Positions 16,008-25,360 of a stretch of 64,000 nucleotides of DNA are shown piece after piece. Position 1 is the stretch's first letter; every line of letters begins with the position of its first letter. Location of the stretch: contig NZ_JAWOCR010000007.1 of NCBI RefSeq assembly GCF_046483665.1, positions 72,997 through 136,996 of the forward strand, in the 5' to 3' direction. The notes under the pieces are model-generated. The model did not search any database. It saw only the letters and a list, made by a program, of their open reading frames with translations, and was not told the origin of the DNA. Both the position numbers and the translations under genes were made by a program. The DNA comes from Thiohalophilus sp046483665 (lineage in GTDB: Bacteria; Pseudomonadota; Gammaproteobacteria; UBA6429; Thiohalophilaceae).

Positions 16008-17111
16008 TTAATCCTCGAGTGTAGAGGCTTGATGTTGTTGTAATGCCCACAGCACATGTTCACGCACCAGTTCGGAAGAGTGGCCGGTGCGGGCCTGCAG
16101 GGCGGCGATTACCCCGGGCGAGGTGGCCGCATTGCCCAGTGCCACGGCGATATTGCGTAACCAGCGTTCGTGGCCGATACGGCGAATCGCCGAGCCTTCC
16201 AGATTCCGGTTGAAAGAGACGTCATCCCACCGGAAAAGTTCCACCAGACGCGCAGCATTCAGTTGCTGACGCGGATCAAAATCCGGCTCGTGGCTGTAGT
16301 CGGCAAACCGGTTCCAGGGACAGTACAGCTGGCAGTCATCACAACCATAGATTCGATTGCCCATCGGTTTGCGCAATTCCACCGGGATCGGTCCTTTCAG
16401 TTCGATGGTCAGATAGGAGATACAGCGTCGGGCATCGACCACATACGGTTCGACGATAGCATTGGTGGGACAAACATCGATACAGGTCTGGCAGGTACCG
16501 CAATGGTTGCTGGACGGTTCATCAACCGGCAGAGGCAGATCGGTATACAACTCGCCGAGAAAAAACCACGAGCCGGCATCCCGCTGCAGCAAATTACTGT
16601 GTTTGCCAATCCAGCCGAGGCCGGCTTTTTCGGCCAACGCCTTTTCCATTACCGGCGCGCTGTCGACAAAGGCGCGATAACCGAAGGGCCCGATCTGTTG
16701 CTGGATACGATCGGCCAGCTGTTGCAGACGCTTGCGCATCAGCTTGTGATAATCACGGCCCAGCGCATAGCGCGAGATATAGGCCTTGTCGGGGTGATCC
16801 AGCAATGTCTTGATATCGATCGTTTCTTCGGGCAGATAATCCAGGCGGACACTGATAATGCGCAATGTTTCGGGGACCAGCTCGGTCGGCTGGCTGCGTT
16901 TTGTTCCGTGCCCGGCCATCCATTGCATCTCGCCCTGGTAATCCCGGCTCAGCCATTGCTGCAAACGCGCCTCATACTCATCCAGATCAGTATCGGTGAT
17001 GGCGGTCTGCTGAAAACCGAGTCCGGCGCCCCACTGTTTGATCTGCGCCGCCAGCGCCGACCAGTCGGGATTGTGCGCGGCCTGCTTGTTTTGGCTGTGA
17101 CTCATGATCAT
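16008..17111 (-). CDS. queG: Epoxyqueuosine reductase QueG
   Basis: Cobalamin- and Fe-S-dependent enzyme that reduces epoxyqueuosine to queuosine in tRNA. About 367 residues. Two [4Fe-4S] motifs are visible, CGTCQTCIDVCPTNAI and GCDDCQLYCPWN, with the DUF1730 region before them. RCISYLTIELKGPIP between the motifs is a hallmark. The C-terminus carries a HEAT-like repeat. Several ATGs lie near the start; AAGG is best placed for 17111, while 17105 and 17141 are alternatives. It is divergent from nnr, the start codons being only about a dozen bases apart. Confidence 0.95.
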   Translation of the reverse strand: MIMSHSQNKQAAHNPDWSALAAQIKQWGAGLGFQQTAITDTDLDEYEARLQQWLSRDYQGEMQWMAGHGTKRSQPTELVPETLRIISVRLDYLPEETIDIKTLLDHPDKAYISRYALGRDYHKLMRKRLQQLADRIQQQIGPFGYRAFVDSAPVMEKALAEKAGLGWIGKHSNLLQRDAGSWFFLGELYTDLPLPVDEPSSNHCGTCQTCIDVCPTNAIVEPYVVDARRCISYLTIELKGPIPVELRKPMGNRIYGCDDCQLYCPWNRFADYSHEPDFDPRQQLNAARLVELFRWDDVSFNRNLEGSAIRRIGHERWLRNIAVALGNAATSPGVIAALQARTGHSSELVREHVLWALQQHQASTLED

Positions 17112-17123
17112 AATCATAGCCTT

Positions 17124-18602
17124 ATGACTCATCTGCCGCATGATCTTTATACCGCCGACCAGTGCCGTGAACTCGATCGCATCGCCATCGAGGAAGAGGG
17201 GATGTCCGGTTCCATATTAATGGAGCGCGCCGGCGAGGCCGCTTATCGTCTGCTTGGCCGGCGCTGGCCCGGGGCACGGCGCATTACCGTGGTCTGCGGC
17301 ACCGGCAATAACGGCGGCGATGGCTATGTGGTCGCGCGACTCGCACACGCCGACGGGCGCGAGGTTCGGGTGCTGCAGGTCGGGGATACGGATAAATTAC
17401 GCGGCGATGCCCTGGCCGCTCTGCAACGCTTGCAGGGCATGGATATTTTTCCCGAGCCGTTCGAGTCGCAACCGGTCGAAACGATCGATCTGCTGGTTGA
17501 TGCCCTGCTGGGAACCGGCGTCCAGGGCGAAGTGAATGAGCCCTATGCCACGGCGATCGACTGGTTCAATGCGAGTGGCAAGCCGGTGCTGGCGCTGGAT
17601 GTTCCCTCCGGCCTGGATGCCAGCACCGGTCAGGCGGGCGGCCGGGCTGTGCACGCACAGGAAACCATTACCTTTATCGGCACCAAGACAGGATTACTGA
17701 CCGGGGACGCGCCGGATTATGTCGGCCAGCTGGCATTCAGTTCCCTCAATCTGCCGGCCCGCGTGCGGGGGCGCGTGAGCCCGGTCGCCCGGCGGCTCGA
17801 CTTTGAAACCTTGCGCCAGCAGCTGCCGCGGCGAGCGCGCAACAGCCATAAAGGGTTGTTCGGGCATGTCCTGATCATCGGCGGGGATCAGGGCATGAAT
17901 GGCGCCGCCCGGCTGGCCGGCGAAACCGCCCTGCGTTGTGGGGCCGGGCGAGTGAGCATCGCGACCCGCGCCGCCCATGCGGCTACCCTTAACAGTGGTC
18001 GTCCGGAACTGATGTGCCATGGCGTGGAAGACGGCGACACGCTGCAAGCATTAATTGAACAGGCTACAGTGCTGGCGGTGGGCCCCGGTCTGGGGCAGGG
18101 CGAGTGGGGCCGGATGATCTGGTCGGTGATCGAGGCGTGCGACACCCCGCAGGTGATCGACGCGGACGGACTCAATCTGCTGGCCGGCAATCCGCAGCGG
18201 TTCGAGCAGCGGATTCTTACGCCCCATCCCGGTGAAGCCGCTCGCCTGCTGAACCAGAGCCCGGCCGAGGTACAGGCTGATCGGCTGGCGGCAGTGCGCC
18301 GTCTGCAGAGGGCGTATGGCGGGGCCGTGGTGCTCAAGGGGGCCGGAACATTAGTGAGCACTGACACAGGTAACTCAGTGTGTACGGAGGGCAATCCCGG
18401 CATGAGCAGCGCCGGCATGGGCGATGTGCTCACGGGGGTGATCGCCGCCCTGTTGGCGCAGGGGCTGGAGCTGGAAACGGCTGCGCAACTGGGGGTCTGC
18501 CTGCATGGCGCAGCGGCGGATCAGGCTGCCGGAGCCGCGGGTGAGCGCGGCCTGCTGGCGGGGGACCTGTTCGGGCCATTGCGCCGACTCGCCAACCGGT
18601 GA
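17124..18602 (+). CDS. nnr: Bifunctional NAD(P)H-hydrate epimerase / ADP-dependent dehydratase
   Basis: A 492-residue repair enzyme (E. coli YjeF 515). The N-terminal half is the NnrE epimerase, with ITVVCGTGNNGGDGYVVARL and LLVDALLGTGVQGEV. The C-terminal half is the NnrD dehydratase of the ribokinase-like fold, with KGLFGHVLIIGGDQGMNGAA, AVGPGLGQGEW and NPGMSSAGMGDVLTG. Together they restore hydrated NADH/NADPH. The frame is open to 16170, but that part is antisense to queG. The protein starts at ATG 17124 (MTHLPHDLYTADQCRELD). tsaE follows 68 bases downstream, the common YjeF-TsaE order. Confidence 0.96.
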   Translation: MTHLPHDLYTADQCRELDRIAIEEEGMSGSILMERAGEAAYRLLGRRWPGARRITVVCGTGNNGGDGYVVARLAHADGREVRVLQVGDTDKLRGDALAALQRLQGMDIFPEPFESQPVETIDLLVDALLGTGVQGEVNEPYATAIDWFNASGKPVLALDVPSGLDASTGQAGGRAVHAQETITFIGTKTGLLTGDAPDYVGQLAFSSLNLPARVRGRVSPVARRLDFETLRQQLPRRARNSHKGLFGHVLIIGGDQGMNGAARLAGETALRCGAGRVSIATRAAHAATLNSGRPELMCHGVEDGDTLQALIEQATVLAVGPGLGQGEWGRMIWSVIEACDTPQVIDADGLNLLAGNPQRFEQRILTPHPGEAARLLNQSPAEVQADRLAAVRRLQRAYGGAVVLKGAGTLVSTDTGNSVCTEGNPGMSSAGMGDVLTGVIAALLAQGLELETAAQLGVCLHGAAADQAAGAAGERGLLAGDLFGPLRRLANR

Positions 18603-18670
18603 TCCCGCAGACCAAATTCTTTCTCCCGCGGGCATGCCGTTATTCGAAAAATTCCGCTAAGCTTGGATTG

Positions 18671-19126
18671 ATGGAAAAATATCTCGACAACGAAGCGGCC
18701 ACGGTGCAGCTGGGTCGGCGGCTGGCTCGTCTGTGTGTGGCACCCTGTCTGGTGTTTTTGCACGGCGAGCTGGGCGCCGGCAAAACCACGCTGGTGCGAG
18801 GGCTGCTGCAGGAAATGGGGCACAGGGGGCCGGTCAAAAGTCCGACCTACACCCTGGTTGAGCCCTATCATTTTGATCATAAAAAAGTTTTCCATTTCGA
18901 TTTGTATCGACTTGGTGAGCCCGAAGAGCTGGAATACCTGGGCTTTCGGGATTACCTGGATGATCATTCGCTCTGTCTGGTGGAGTGGTCCGAGCGGGGC
19001 AAGGGCCATCTCCCCCATCCCGATGTAGAGGTGTATCTCGAGCCACGCGGCGAGGGACGTCAGGCACGTCTGATCGCTCACGACCAGGCCGGCGAGGCCC
19101 TGCTGGCCCGGCTGGAGCCGTTTTGA
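18671..19126 (+). CDS. tsaE: tRNA threonylcarbamoyladenosine ATPase TsaE
   Basis: A 151-residue P-loop ATPase (E. coli 153) required with TsaB, TsaC and TsaD for t6A37 formation in ANN-decoding tRNAs. Walker A is HGELGAGKTTLVRG (about residues 31-44), then KSPTYTLVEPY and HFDLYRL, the family switch motif, and LVEWSERG. I use ATG 18671; the open frame to 18599 overlaps the nnr stop and lacks homology. It sits between nnr and amiC as in E. coli. Confidence 0.96.
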   Translation: MEKYLDNEAATVQLGRRLARLCVAPCLVFLHGELGAGKTTLVRGLLQEMGHRGPVKSPTYTLVEPYHFDHKKVFHFDLYRLGEPEELEYLGFRDYLDDHSLCLVEWSERGKGHLPHPDVEVYLEPRGEGRQARLIAHDQAGEALLARLEPF

Positions 19127-19266
19127 AAACCCCGCAGGTGCGACAATCTCGAAAAAACTCTAGAAAGCCTGGCTATCTTCATAATAAATATCAAATTTTT
19201 ACTTGATTTATTCCCCCGCCCGGCACAATAATAAATTACACGCAGGTAACACGGGAGGAGAGCACC

Positions 19267-20571
19267 ATGCGTACAGCTCGGGCGCTGTTATGGCTGATGT
19301 TATCCGTCATACCCCTGACCGCGGCAGCCGCCGGGGTACAGGTGGAGGGGGTGCGCATGTGGCCGGCACCTGATCACACCCGGCTGGTGCTGGATCTGAG
19401 CCAGCCTGTGGATCATCGTCTCTTTGCTCTGGAAAATCCCGACCGCGTAGTGATCGATCTCAAGGATTCCCGTTTCCCCGGCAGCCTGCCGGCTCTGAGC
19501 TATGAGGAGGCCCTGATCGAGAATATTCGTTATGCGCACCGCGAGGATAATCAGCTGCGCTTTGTGCTGGATCTCAATTCCCAGGTGCGCCCGAAAAGTT
19601 TTGTTCTCAAACCGCAAGGCGAATACGGTCACCGTCTGGTAATCGACCTGCATCAGCCGCAAAGCAAGCAGGCTGCGCCGAAGGTGACCAAGTCGGTTAC
19701 TGATGGCAAGCCCCGAAATCTCATTATTGCCATCGATGCCGGTCACGGCGGCGAGGATCCCGGTGCCCTTGGCCAGCTCGGCACAAGAGAAAAAGATGTG
19801 GTCATGGCTATTGCGCGCAAACTCGAAGCGATGCTCAAACGGGAGCCCGGCTTTGAACCGGTGATGATCCGCACCGGTGACTATTACCTGAGCCTGCGCG
19901 AACGCGTGGAAAAAGCGCGGCGCGCGCAGGCCGATCTGTTTATCTCTGTCCATGCCGATGCCTTTCATGACCGTCGCGCGCACGGTTCCTCGGTCTATGT
20001 CATCTCGGATAGCGGCGCCAGTAGTAAGGCCGCCCGTTTCCTGGCCGAAAGTGAAAACAGTGCCGACCTGATCGGCGGGGTCAGTCTGGATGACAAGGAA
20101 GATCTGTTGAAGATGGTGCTGGTGGATATGGTGCAGAACTCCACCATCGAAGACAGTCACCGGGTAGCCAGCGAAGTGCTGGGCGGTCTCAAACACGTCA
20201 ATCACCTGCACAAGCGGCAGGTGGAAATGGCCGGCTTCCGCGTGCTCAAGGCGCCGGATGTCCCGTCGATCCTGGTGGAAACGGCGTTCATCTCCAACCC
20301 GGGTGAAGAACGCAAGCTGCGTAGCACTGCCCATCAGACCAAACTGGCCCGTTCCATGTTCTACGGCGTCAAACGTTACTTCGCCCGTCATGCTCCGGCC
20401 GGGACCGTGCTGGCCGAACGCAAGCCGCAGCGTCACCGGATCGATCGCGGCGACACGCTCTCCGGCATAGCCGCCCGCTACCGGGTCAGCGTCTCGGCGA
20501 TCAAACAGCACAACAACCTCTCCGACAACATGCTGCGCGTCGGTCAGGTGCTGCAAATTCCCGTTATCTGA
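19267..20571 (+). CDS. amiC: N-acetylmuramoyl-L-alanine amidase (AmiC type)
   Basis: A 434-residue periplasmic amidase that cleaves septal peptidoglycan. A signal peptide (MRTARALLWLMLSVIPLTAAAA) leads. An AMIN domain follows (about residues 25-130), then a zinc Amidase_3 domain with IDAGHGGEDPGA (His and Glu ligands), SVHADAF and LVETAFISNP. A C-terminal LysM repeat (HRIDRGDTLSGIAARYRV...VGQVLQIP) ends the protein. The LysM makes it AmiB-like in this lineage; gene position upstream of mutL also fits amiB. I use amiC loosely for the family. The start follows GGGAGGAGAGC, a strong ribosome site. Confidence 0.93.
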   Translation: MRTARALLWLMLSVIPLTAAAAGVQVEGVRMWPAPDHTRLVLDLSQPVDHRLFALENPDRVVIDLKDSRFPGSLPALSYEEALIENIRYAHREDNQLRFVLDLNSQVRPKSFVLKPQGEYGHRLVIDLHQPQSKQAAPKVTKSVTDGKPRNLIIAIDAGHGGEDPGALGQLGTREKDVVMAIARKLEAMLKREPGFEPVMIRTGDYYLSLRERVEKARRAQADLFISVHADAFHDRRAHGSSVYVISDSGASSKAARFLAESENSADLIGGVSLDDKEDLLKMVLVDMVQNSTIEDSHRVASEVLGGLKHVNHLHKRQVEMAGFRVLKAPDVPSILVETAFISNPGEERKLRSTAHQTKLARSMFYGVKRYFARHAPAGTVLAERKPQRHRIDRGDTLSGIAARYRVSVSAIKQHNNLSDNMLRVGQVLQIPVI

Positions 20572-20583
20572 ATAGTCAAATAA

Positions 20584-20800
20584 AACCCAACGCAGAGGCG
20601 CAAAGACGCAAAGGACGCAGAGTTATTATTTCGGCTTGTCTGGTGTGTCTGTCTCAAGTGTATGACTGGAACGTAACAGGATATTACACGAGTCTGGGAT
20701 ACAGCTTCTGATCCAGGTGTTTTGCTGTAGCCATAATTAAATTTTCAAATTACCTTTACTGCAATTCTTTGCGGTTCTCTGCGCTTCTGCGTTAAAAGCT
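20584..20800. repeat. Inverted pair of 'AACGCAGAGGCGCAAAG' repeats
   Basis: AACGCAGAGGCGCAAAGACG (20589-20608) faces CTGCGCTTCTGCGTTAAAAG (20779-20798), the reverse complement with some differences. They enclose about 170 bases without a gene. This fills the gap between the amidase and mutL genes. Confidence 0.65.
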
Positions 20801-20868
20801 TTTTCTGTATTTCAAAGTCCCGGCCCGGCCGTCTGGCGAAGGAAAAGCAATACGGTTAAGCTATTTGG

Positions 20869-22572
20869 ATGCAACCTGCCCGCCGTTATCAACCCGATGC
20901 GATTATTCAGCGCCTGCCGCCAATCCTGGCCAATCAGATTGCCGCCGGGGAGGTGGTGGAGCGGCCGGCGTCAATCGTCAAGGAACTGGTGGAAAATGCG
21001 CTGGATGCCGGCGCCAGACGTATTGATGTGCAGATTCGCAATGGTGGGTTGGAGCAGATTCAGGTCAGTGATGACGGCTACGGGATTCGGCCCGCGGAGC
21101 TGGAGCTGGCGGTCAGTCCGCACGCGACCAGCAAGATTGCCCAACTGGCGGATCTGGAGAATCTGGCCAGTCTCGGTTTTCGTGGCGAGGCACTGGCCAG
21201 CATTGGTTCGGTGGCGCGCCTGGTGATCGACTCCCGTTTCACTGATACCGCGGAAGCCTGGCGCCTGAGCCTGACCGATCGCGAGGCCGGCCCGCAGCTG
21301 GTCCCCGTAGCCCATCCGGTGGGAACTACTGTCAGCGTTTCCGAGCTCTTTTATAACACCCCGGCACGGCGCCGCTTTCTGCGTACCGAACGCACCGAAT
21401 ATCGCTATATCGAAGACATGCTCAAGCGCCTGGCCCTGAGCCGCTTCGAGGTGGGCTTCAGTCTGCGGCACAACGCTCGGGAGGTTTTCCGCCTGCCGCC
21501 GGCGACGACAGCCGCGCAACAGGCCCGGCGGGTCGAGCGGCTGTGCGGCAAGGCGTTTTATGCGCAGGCATTGCATATTGATTACAGCCTGGAGGGCTTG
21601 CGGCTGTGGGGCTGGCTGGCGCGCCCCGAGGCGGCGCGCAGCCAGGCCGATTTGCAGTATGTGTATGTCAATGGACGCAGTGTGCGCGACAAGTTGATCA
21701 ACCACGCTCTGCGTCAGGCCCAGGGCCAGCTCTATCCCGGTCGCCATCCGGCCTGGCTGCTGTATATGGAGCTGGACCCGCTCAAGGTGGATGTGAATGT
21801 GCATCCCACCAAACATGAAGTCCGCTTTCATCAGGCGCGCCAGGTGCATGATTTTCTTGTCCACGCCGTCAGCGAGGCGCTGGCCGAGGACTCTGCCGCT
21901 GCCCGGCCAGCGACGCGGGGATGGAATCCGTCAGCGGCTGAACCGCGGGGCCCGTTTTACAGCCCGGCGGAGGGCAATATTCCCGCCGCCTGGTCGGTTC
22001 GCGAGGCCGCCCGGGTCGAGGCACCGGCGGCGGTGAATAGCGATGATACCCGGTCCGATAAACAGATCCTGGCCACACTGGCGGGAGGGTATCTGGTGGT
22101 GGAAGAGCAGGGCGCATTGTTGCTGATTAATGCTCCGGCGGTGCGTGCGGCGCAACTGGCGGCCAGCTTTGCCAGCGGTGAAGCGCAGACCGCCAGGCCG
22201 CTGTTGATTCCCGAGACCATTGAGTTGTCCGCAGCGGCGCTGCAATGGCTGGAAGAACAGGCTGTATGGCTGGCTCGCCACGGCATCGATGTCAGTGCGA
22301 TCAGTGAAACCTCGGTGCTGCTGCGTCAGGTGCCGGCTGCGGCGGCTTCCCATGAACCGGCGCAGTGGCTGACGGTATTTGTCGAATTGATCCTCGCGGG
22401 GACCGCGCCGGAGGTTGCGCTGGCACAGGTGCTGAGTTGTCCGCCGAACTGGAGTGCGGTCGAACAACAGGCACTGGTGCGCGATGCCCTGAGCTGGCAG
22501 CGGGATCCACAGCCTGCCCGCTACTGGCTACGCTGGGATCAGGCCGCGTTGCAGACGCTGTTCGAAACGTGA
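20869..22572 (+). CDS. mutL: DNA mismatch repair protein MutL
   Basis: A 567-residue MutL (E. coli 615). The GHKL ATPase N-terminus is intact: IAAGEVVERPASIVKELVENALDAGA, DDGYGI, SLGFRGEALASI and LFYNTPARRRFL. The C-terminal dimerisation domain lacks both endonuclease motifs of most bacterial MutL. Where DQHAxxERxxxE is expected the sequence reads LLLINAPAVRAAQL, and there is no CPHGRP motif (it reads SCPPNWSAV). It thus resembles MutL of MutH-dependent organisms. Its stop overlaps the miaA GTG. Confidence 0.96.
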   Translation: MQPARRYQPDAIIQRLPPILANQIAAGEVVERPASIVKELVENALDAGARRIDVQIRNGGLEQIQVSDDGYGIRPAELELAVSPHATSKIAQLADLENLASLGFRGEALASIGSVARLVIDSRFTDTAEAWRLSLTDREAGPQLVPVAHPVGTTVSVSELFYNTPARRRFLRTERTEYRYIEDMLKRLALSRFEVGFSLRHNAREVFRLPPATTAAQQARRVERLCGKAFYAQALHIDYSLEGLRLWGWLARPEAARSQADLQYVYVNGRSVRDKLINHALRQAQGQLYPGRHPAWLLYMELDPLKVDVNVHPTKHEVRFHQARQVHDFLVHAVSEALAEDSAAARPATRGWNPSAAEPRGPFYSPAEGNIPAAWSVREAARVEAPAAVNSDDTRSDKQILATLAGGYLVVEEQGALLLINAPAVRAAQLAASFASGEAQTARPLLIPETIELSAAALQWLEEQAVWLARHGIDVSAISETSVLLRQVPAAAASHEPAQWLTVFVELILAGTAPEVALAQVLSCPPNWSAVEQQALVRDALSWQRDPQPARYWLRWDQAALQTLFET

Positions 22573-23519
22573 GTCTGGCCTCGGCGTCTCTTCCTCCGGC
22601 GATCGCCCTGATGGGGCCGACCGCCTCGGGCAAGACCGACCTGGCCGTGCGGCTGGTGCGGGAGCTGCCAGTAGAAATCGTCAGCGTCGATTCGGTGATG
22701 GTCTATCGCGGTATGGATATCGGCTCGGCCAAGCCAGGCCCCGAGGTCCTGGCCGGAGCGCCCCATCGCCTGATCGATTTTCTGGATCCGGCTGAAGCCT
22801 GTTCGGCAGCCCGCTTTGCCGAACTGGCTCGTCGTGAGATGACCGAGATTACCGCCGCCGGGCGGATTCCCCTGCTGGTCGGCGGTACCATGCTCTATTT
22901 TCGCGCCCTGATCCATGGTCTGTCCCGCCTGCCGGCGGCCGATCCCGTACTGCGCACGCAACTGGAGCAGGAGGCGCTGGAACAGGGCTGGGCGGCGATG
23001 CACGTCCGACTGGCCCGGGTGGATCCGCAAGCCGCAGGACGGATTCATCCCAATGATCCCCAGCGTATCCAGCGGGCGCTGGAAGTGTATGAGCTGACCG
23101 GGGTGCCGTTGAGCCAGTTGCAACAACAGAATGAACCGTTGCCCTGGCAGTTTGTCAAACTGGCGCTGATTCCCTCGGATCGGGCCGTATTGCACGAACG
23201 CATTGCCTGTCGGTTTGCGCAAATGCTCGAGCAGGGATTCGTCGAGGAGGTCGAAGCCCTTTACAGGCGTGGGGATTTGAATGAGCAGATGCCCTCGATA
23301 CGGGCGGTAGGCTATCGCCAGCTGTGGCACTACTTGCAAGGCAGGAACAACTATACTCAAATGCAGGAACAGGGTGTGGCGGCGACTCGCCAGCTGGCCA
23401 AACGCCAGCTGACCTGGTTGCGCAGCGAATCGGGGGTCCGGAGCTTTGATGCCCTTGATCAAAAAAGGGAGGATCAGGTCTTGAAATGGTTAGCCGGCTC
23501 ACCCATTGATACAGAATGA
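22569..23519 (+). CDS. miaA: tRNA dimethylallyltransferase MiaA
   Basis: A 316-residue enzyme (E. coli 316) that prenylates A37 of tRNAs reading UNN codons, substrate for MiaB. Walker A is MGPTASGKTDLAV, then SVDSVMVYRGMDIGSAKP and LVGGTMLYFRAL. The start is GTG at 22569, overlapping the mutL stop (GTGA); the first ATG lies inside the P-loop, so GTG is required. A longer frame back to 22365 is antisense-free but lies inside mutL. It is coupled to mutL and precedes hfq as in enterobacteria. Confidence 0.96.
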   Translation: MSLASASLPPAIALMGPTASGKTDLAVRLVRELPVEIVSVDSVMVYRGMDIGSAKPGPEVLAGAPHRLIDFLDPAEACSAARFAELARREMTEITAAGRIPLLVGGTMLYFRALIHGLSRLPAADPVLRTQLEQEALEQGWAAMHVRLARVDPQAAGRIHPNDPQRIQRALEVYELTGVPLSQLQQQNEPLPWQFVKLALIPSDRAVLHERIACRFAQMLEQGFVEEVEALYRRGDLNEQMPSIRAVGYRQLWHYLQGRNNYTQMQEQGVAATRQLAKRQLTWLRSESGVRSFDALDQKREDQVLKWLAGSPIDTE

Positions 23520-23534
23520 GTATGGTAAGATAAT
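23506..23534 (+). promoter_or_regulatory. Sigma-70-like promoter of hfq
   Basis: TTGATA (23506-23511) and GATAAT (23529-23534) with a 17-base spacer overlap the end of miaA. Start near 23541, about 70 bases before hfq. Five of six bases match consensus in each box or nearly so. Confidence 0.55.
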
Positions 23535-23609
23535 TTTTGAATTTTTATAAGGTTATAAGAACAGGCCCGATCGTCTGAGACAATAACTATAACATGCGGA
23601 GATAATAAC

Positions 23610-23855
23610 ATGAGTAAAGGACAGTCCTTACAAGATCCGTTTCTCAATGCCCTGCGTAAGGAACGCGTCCCCGTTTCAATTTTTCTGGTGAACGGGATTA
23701 AATTGCAGGGGCAGGTCGAGTCATTTGACCAGTTTGTGGTGCTGTTGCGTAATACAGTTAATCAAATGGTTTACAAACACGCGATTTCTACCATCGTGCC
23801 GGCACGCAATGTGAAGCTGCCGATGGCGGAAGATAACGGCAAGGCTAATCTTTGA
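23610..23855 (+). CDS. hfq: RNA chaperone Hfq
   Basis: An 81-residue Sm-like protein forming a hexameric ring that pairs small RNAs with mRNAs. The start MSKGQSLQDPFLNALRKERV is nearly universal. Sm1 (VSIFLVNGIKLQGQVESFD) and Sm2 (VYKHAISTIVP) are intact, with Gln8, Phe42-type and Lys/His residues of the U-binding face. The C-terminal tail is short compared with E. coli (102). It has a GGAG site and its own likely promoter, and precedes hflX. Confidence 0.98.
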   Translation: MSKGQSLQDPFLNALRKERVPVSIFLVNGIKLQGQVESFDQFVVLLRNTVNQMVYKHAISTIVPARNVKLPMAEDNGKANL

Positions 23856-23888
23856 ATCGCCAACCACGGTTGGTCAGGATGGTATTGA

Positions 23889-25205
23889 TTGTTTGAACGT
23901 CCACAAGCCGGTGAGCGGGCTGTTCTGGTTCACCTGGCTCTGCAAGCGGAGCAGCAACAGGAAGAACCCGGAGAATTTCGGGAACTGGCTGTCTCCGCCG
24001 GTGCTGAACCGATCGCGGTGATCACCGGTTCACGGGCGGTGCCCCACCCCCGTTATTTCGTCGGTACCGGCAAGGCCGAAGAGATCCGTGAAACTGTCAG
24101 GGAACTTCAGGCCGATCTGGTACTGTTCAACCATGCCTTGTCTCCGGTCCAGGAACGTAACCTCGAACAACTGCTCAAATGCCGGGTGCTGGATCGCACC
24201 GGCCTGATTCTGGATATTTTTGCCCAGCGGGCCCGGACGCATGAAGGCAAGTTGCAGGTCGAGCTGGCGCAACTTAAACACCTTTCTACGCGCCTGGTAC
24301 GCGGCTGGACCCATCTGGAGCGTCAGAAGGGGGGGATCGGTCTGCGCGGTCCCGGTGAAACCCAGCTGGAAACCGACCGCCGCCTGATTGGCGAGCGGAT
24401 TCGGCAGCTCAACAAGCGGTTGGAAAAGGTCCGGCGTCAACGCGAACAGGGACGCCGCGCTCGCAAACGCCGCGAAATCCCCACGGTCTCGCTGGTCGGT
24501 TACACCAACGCCGGCAAATCCACCCTGTTTAACCGACTGACCGACTCCCGTGTGTATGCGGCCGATCAACTCTTTGCGACCCTGGATCCGACCCTGCGCC
24601 GGCTGGAACTGGCCGACGGTCAGGCCCTGATTCTGGCCGACACGGTGGGATTCATTCGCCATCTGCCGCATGATCTGGTGGCGGCGTTTCGTTCCACCTT
24701 GCAGGAAACCCGCGATGCGGACCTGCTACTGCACGTGGTGGACGCCTCCAGCCCCGAACGTGACGGGAATATCGAACAGGTTAACGCGGTATTGAGCGAA
24801 ATTGACGCCAGTGATGTGCCCCAGTTGCTGGTTTACAACAAAATCGATCAGCTCGAGGAGAGCGAACCGCGGATTGAATACGACGAGCGCGGTCTGCCGT
24901 GGCGGGTCTGGGTCTCGGCCCGCGACAGTGCCGGCCTGGTCGAGTTGGGCGAGGCGCTGGCGGCGCGGCTGGATCGTGGCCGGGTCTGCCATGAGCTGCT
25001 ATTACCGGTGGCTGAGGGACGACTGCACGCGCGGTTATATGAAGTGGGCAAGGTCCACCGTGAACAGGTGGACGAGCAGGGTAACTGGCTGATGACTGTC
25101 GAAATGCCTCGTGCCGAGTGGGACGCGCTGGATAAGCATTATGCGATTGGCGCGCATCTGGCCGACGAGGAAGAGGCGGCCCGGCTTGCCCGGCTGGCTT
25201 CCTGA
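23889..25205 (+). CDS. hflX: GTPase HflX
   Basis: A 438-residue ribosome-associated GTPase (E. coli 426) that splits stalled 70S ribosomes. The N-terminal HflX domain has GTGKAEEI, the linker RGPGETQLETDRR, and G1 GYTNAGKSTLFN, G3 DTVGFI, G4 NKID. The start is TTG at 23889 (codons for MFERPQAGE). An in-frame TGA directly upstream at 23886 excludes earlier starts, and the MFERP opening is the family's usual start. It lies 33 bases after hfq. Confidence 0.96.
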   Translation: MFERPQAGERAVLVHLALQAEQQQEEPGEFRELAVSAGAEPIAVITGSRAVPHPRYFVGTGKAEEIRETVRELQADLVLFNHALSPVQERNLEQLLKCRVLDRTGLILDIFAQRARTHEGKLQVELAQLKHLSTRLVRGWTHLERQKGGIGLRGPGETQLETDRRLIGERIRQLNKRLEKVRRQREQGRRARKRREIPTVSLVGYTNAGKSTLFNRLTDSRVYAADQLFATLDPTLRRLELADGQALILADTVGFIRHLPHDLVAAFRSTLQETRDADLLLHVVDASSPERDGNIEQVNAVLSEIDASDVPQLLVYNKIDQLEESEPRIEYDERGLPWRVWVSARDSAGLVELGEALAARLDRGRVCHELLLPVAEGRLHARLYEVGKVHREQVDEQGNWLMTVEMPRAEWDALDKHYAIGAHLADEEEAARLARLAS

Positions 25206-25360
25206 CAAGCGGCGGGACAAACGCAGATGAGCTAAATCCGGAGCATGCCTTGCGGCAGGTAGCGAAGCCCCATAGAATTGCCCTTCGGTCACATTGAAAA
25301 TTCTATTTTCCTGAATTGAACTGCACGCGCTGATTCAGAACACATATCACGGAGCATCAC

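Noticed and set aside
16170..17123. N-terminal extension of nnr by 318 codons
   Set aside because: The extension is antisense to queG; the NnrE domain begins at MTHLPHDLYTADQ (17124).
19300..20556. 418-codon open frame antisense to the amidase gene
   Set aside because: It lies fully opposite a gene with signal peptide, AMIN, Amidase_3 and LysM domains, has no recognisable domain, and is a by-product of GC-rich codon use.
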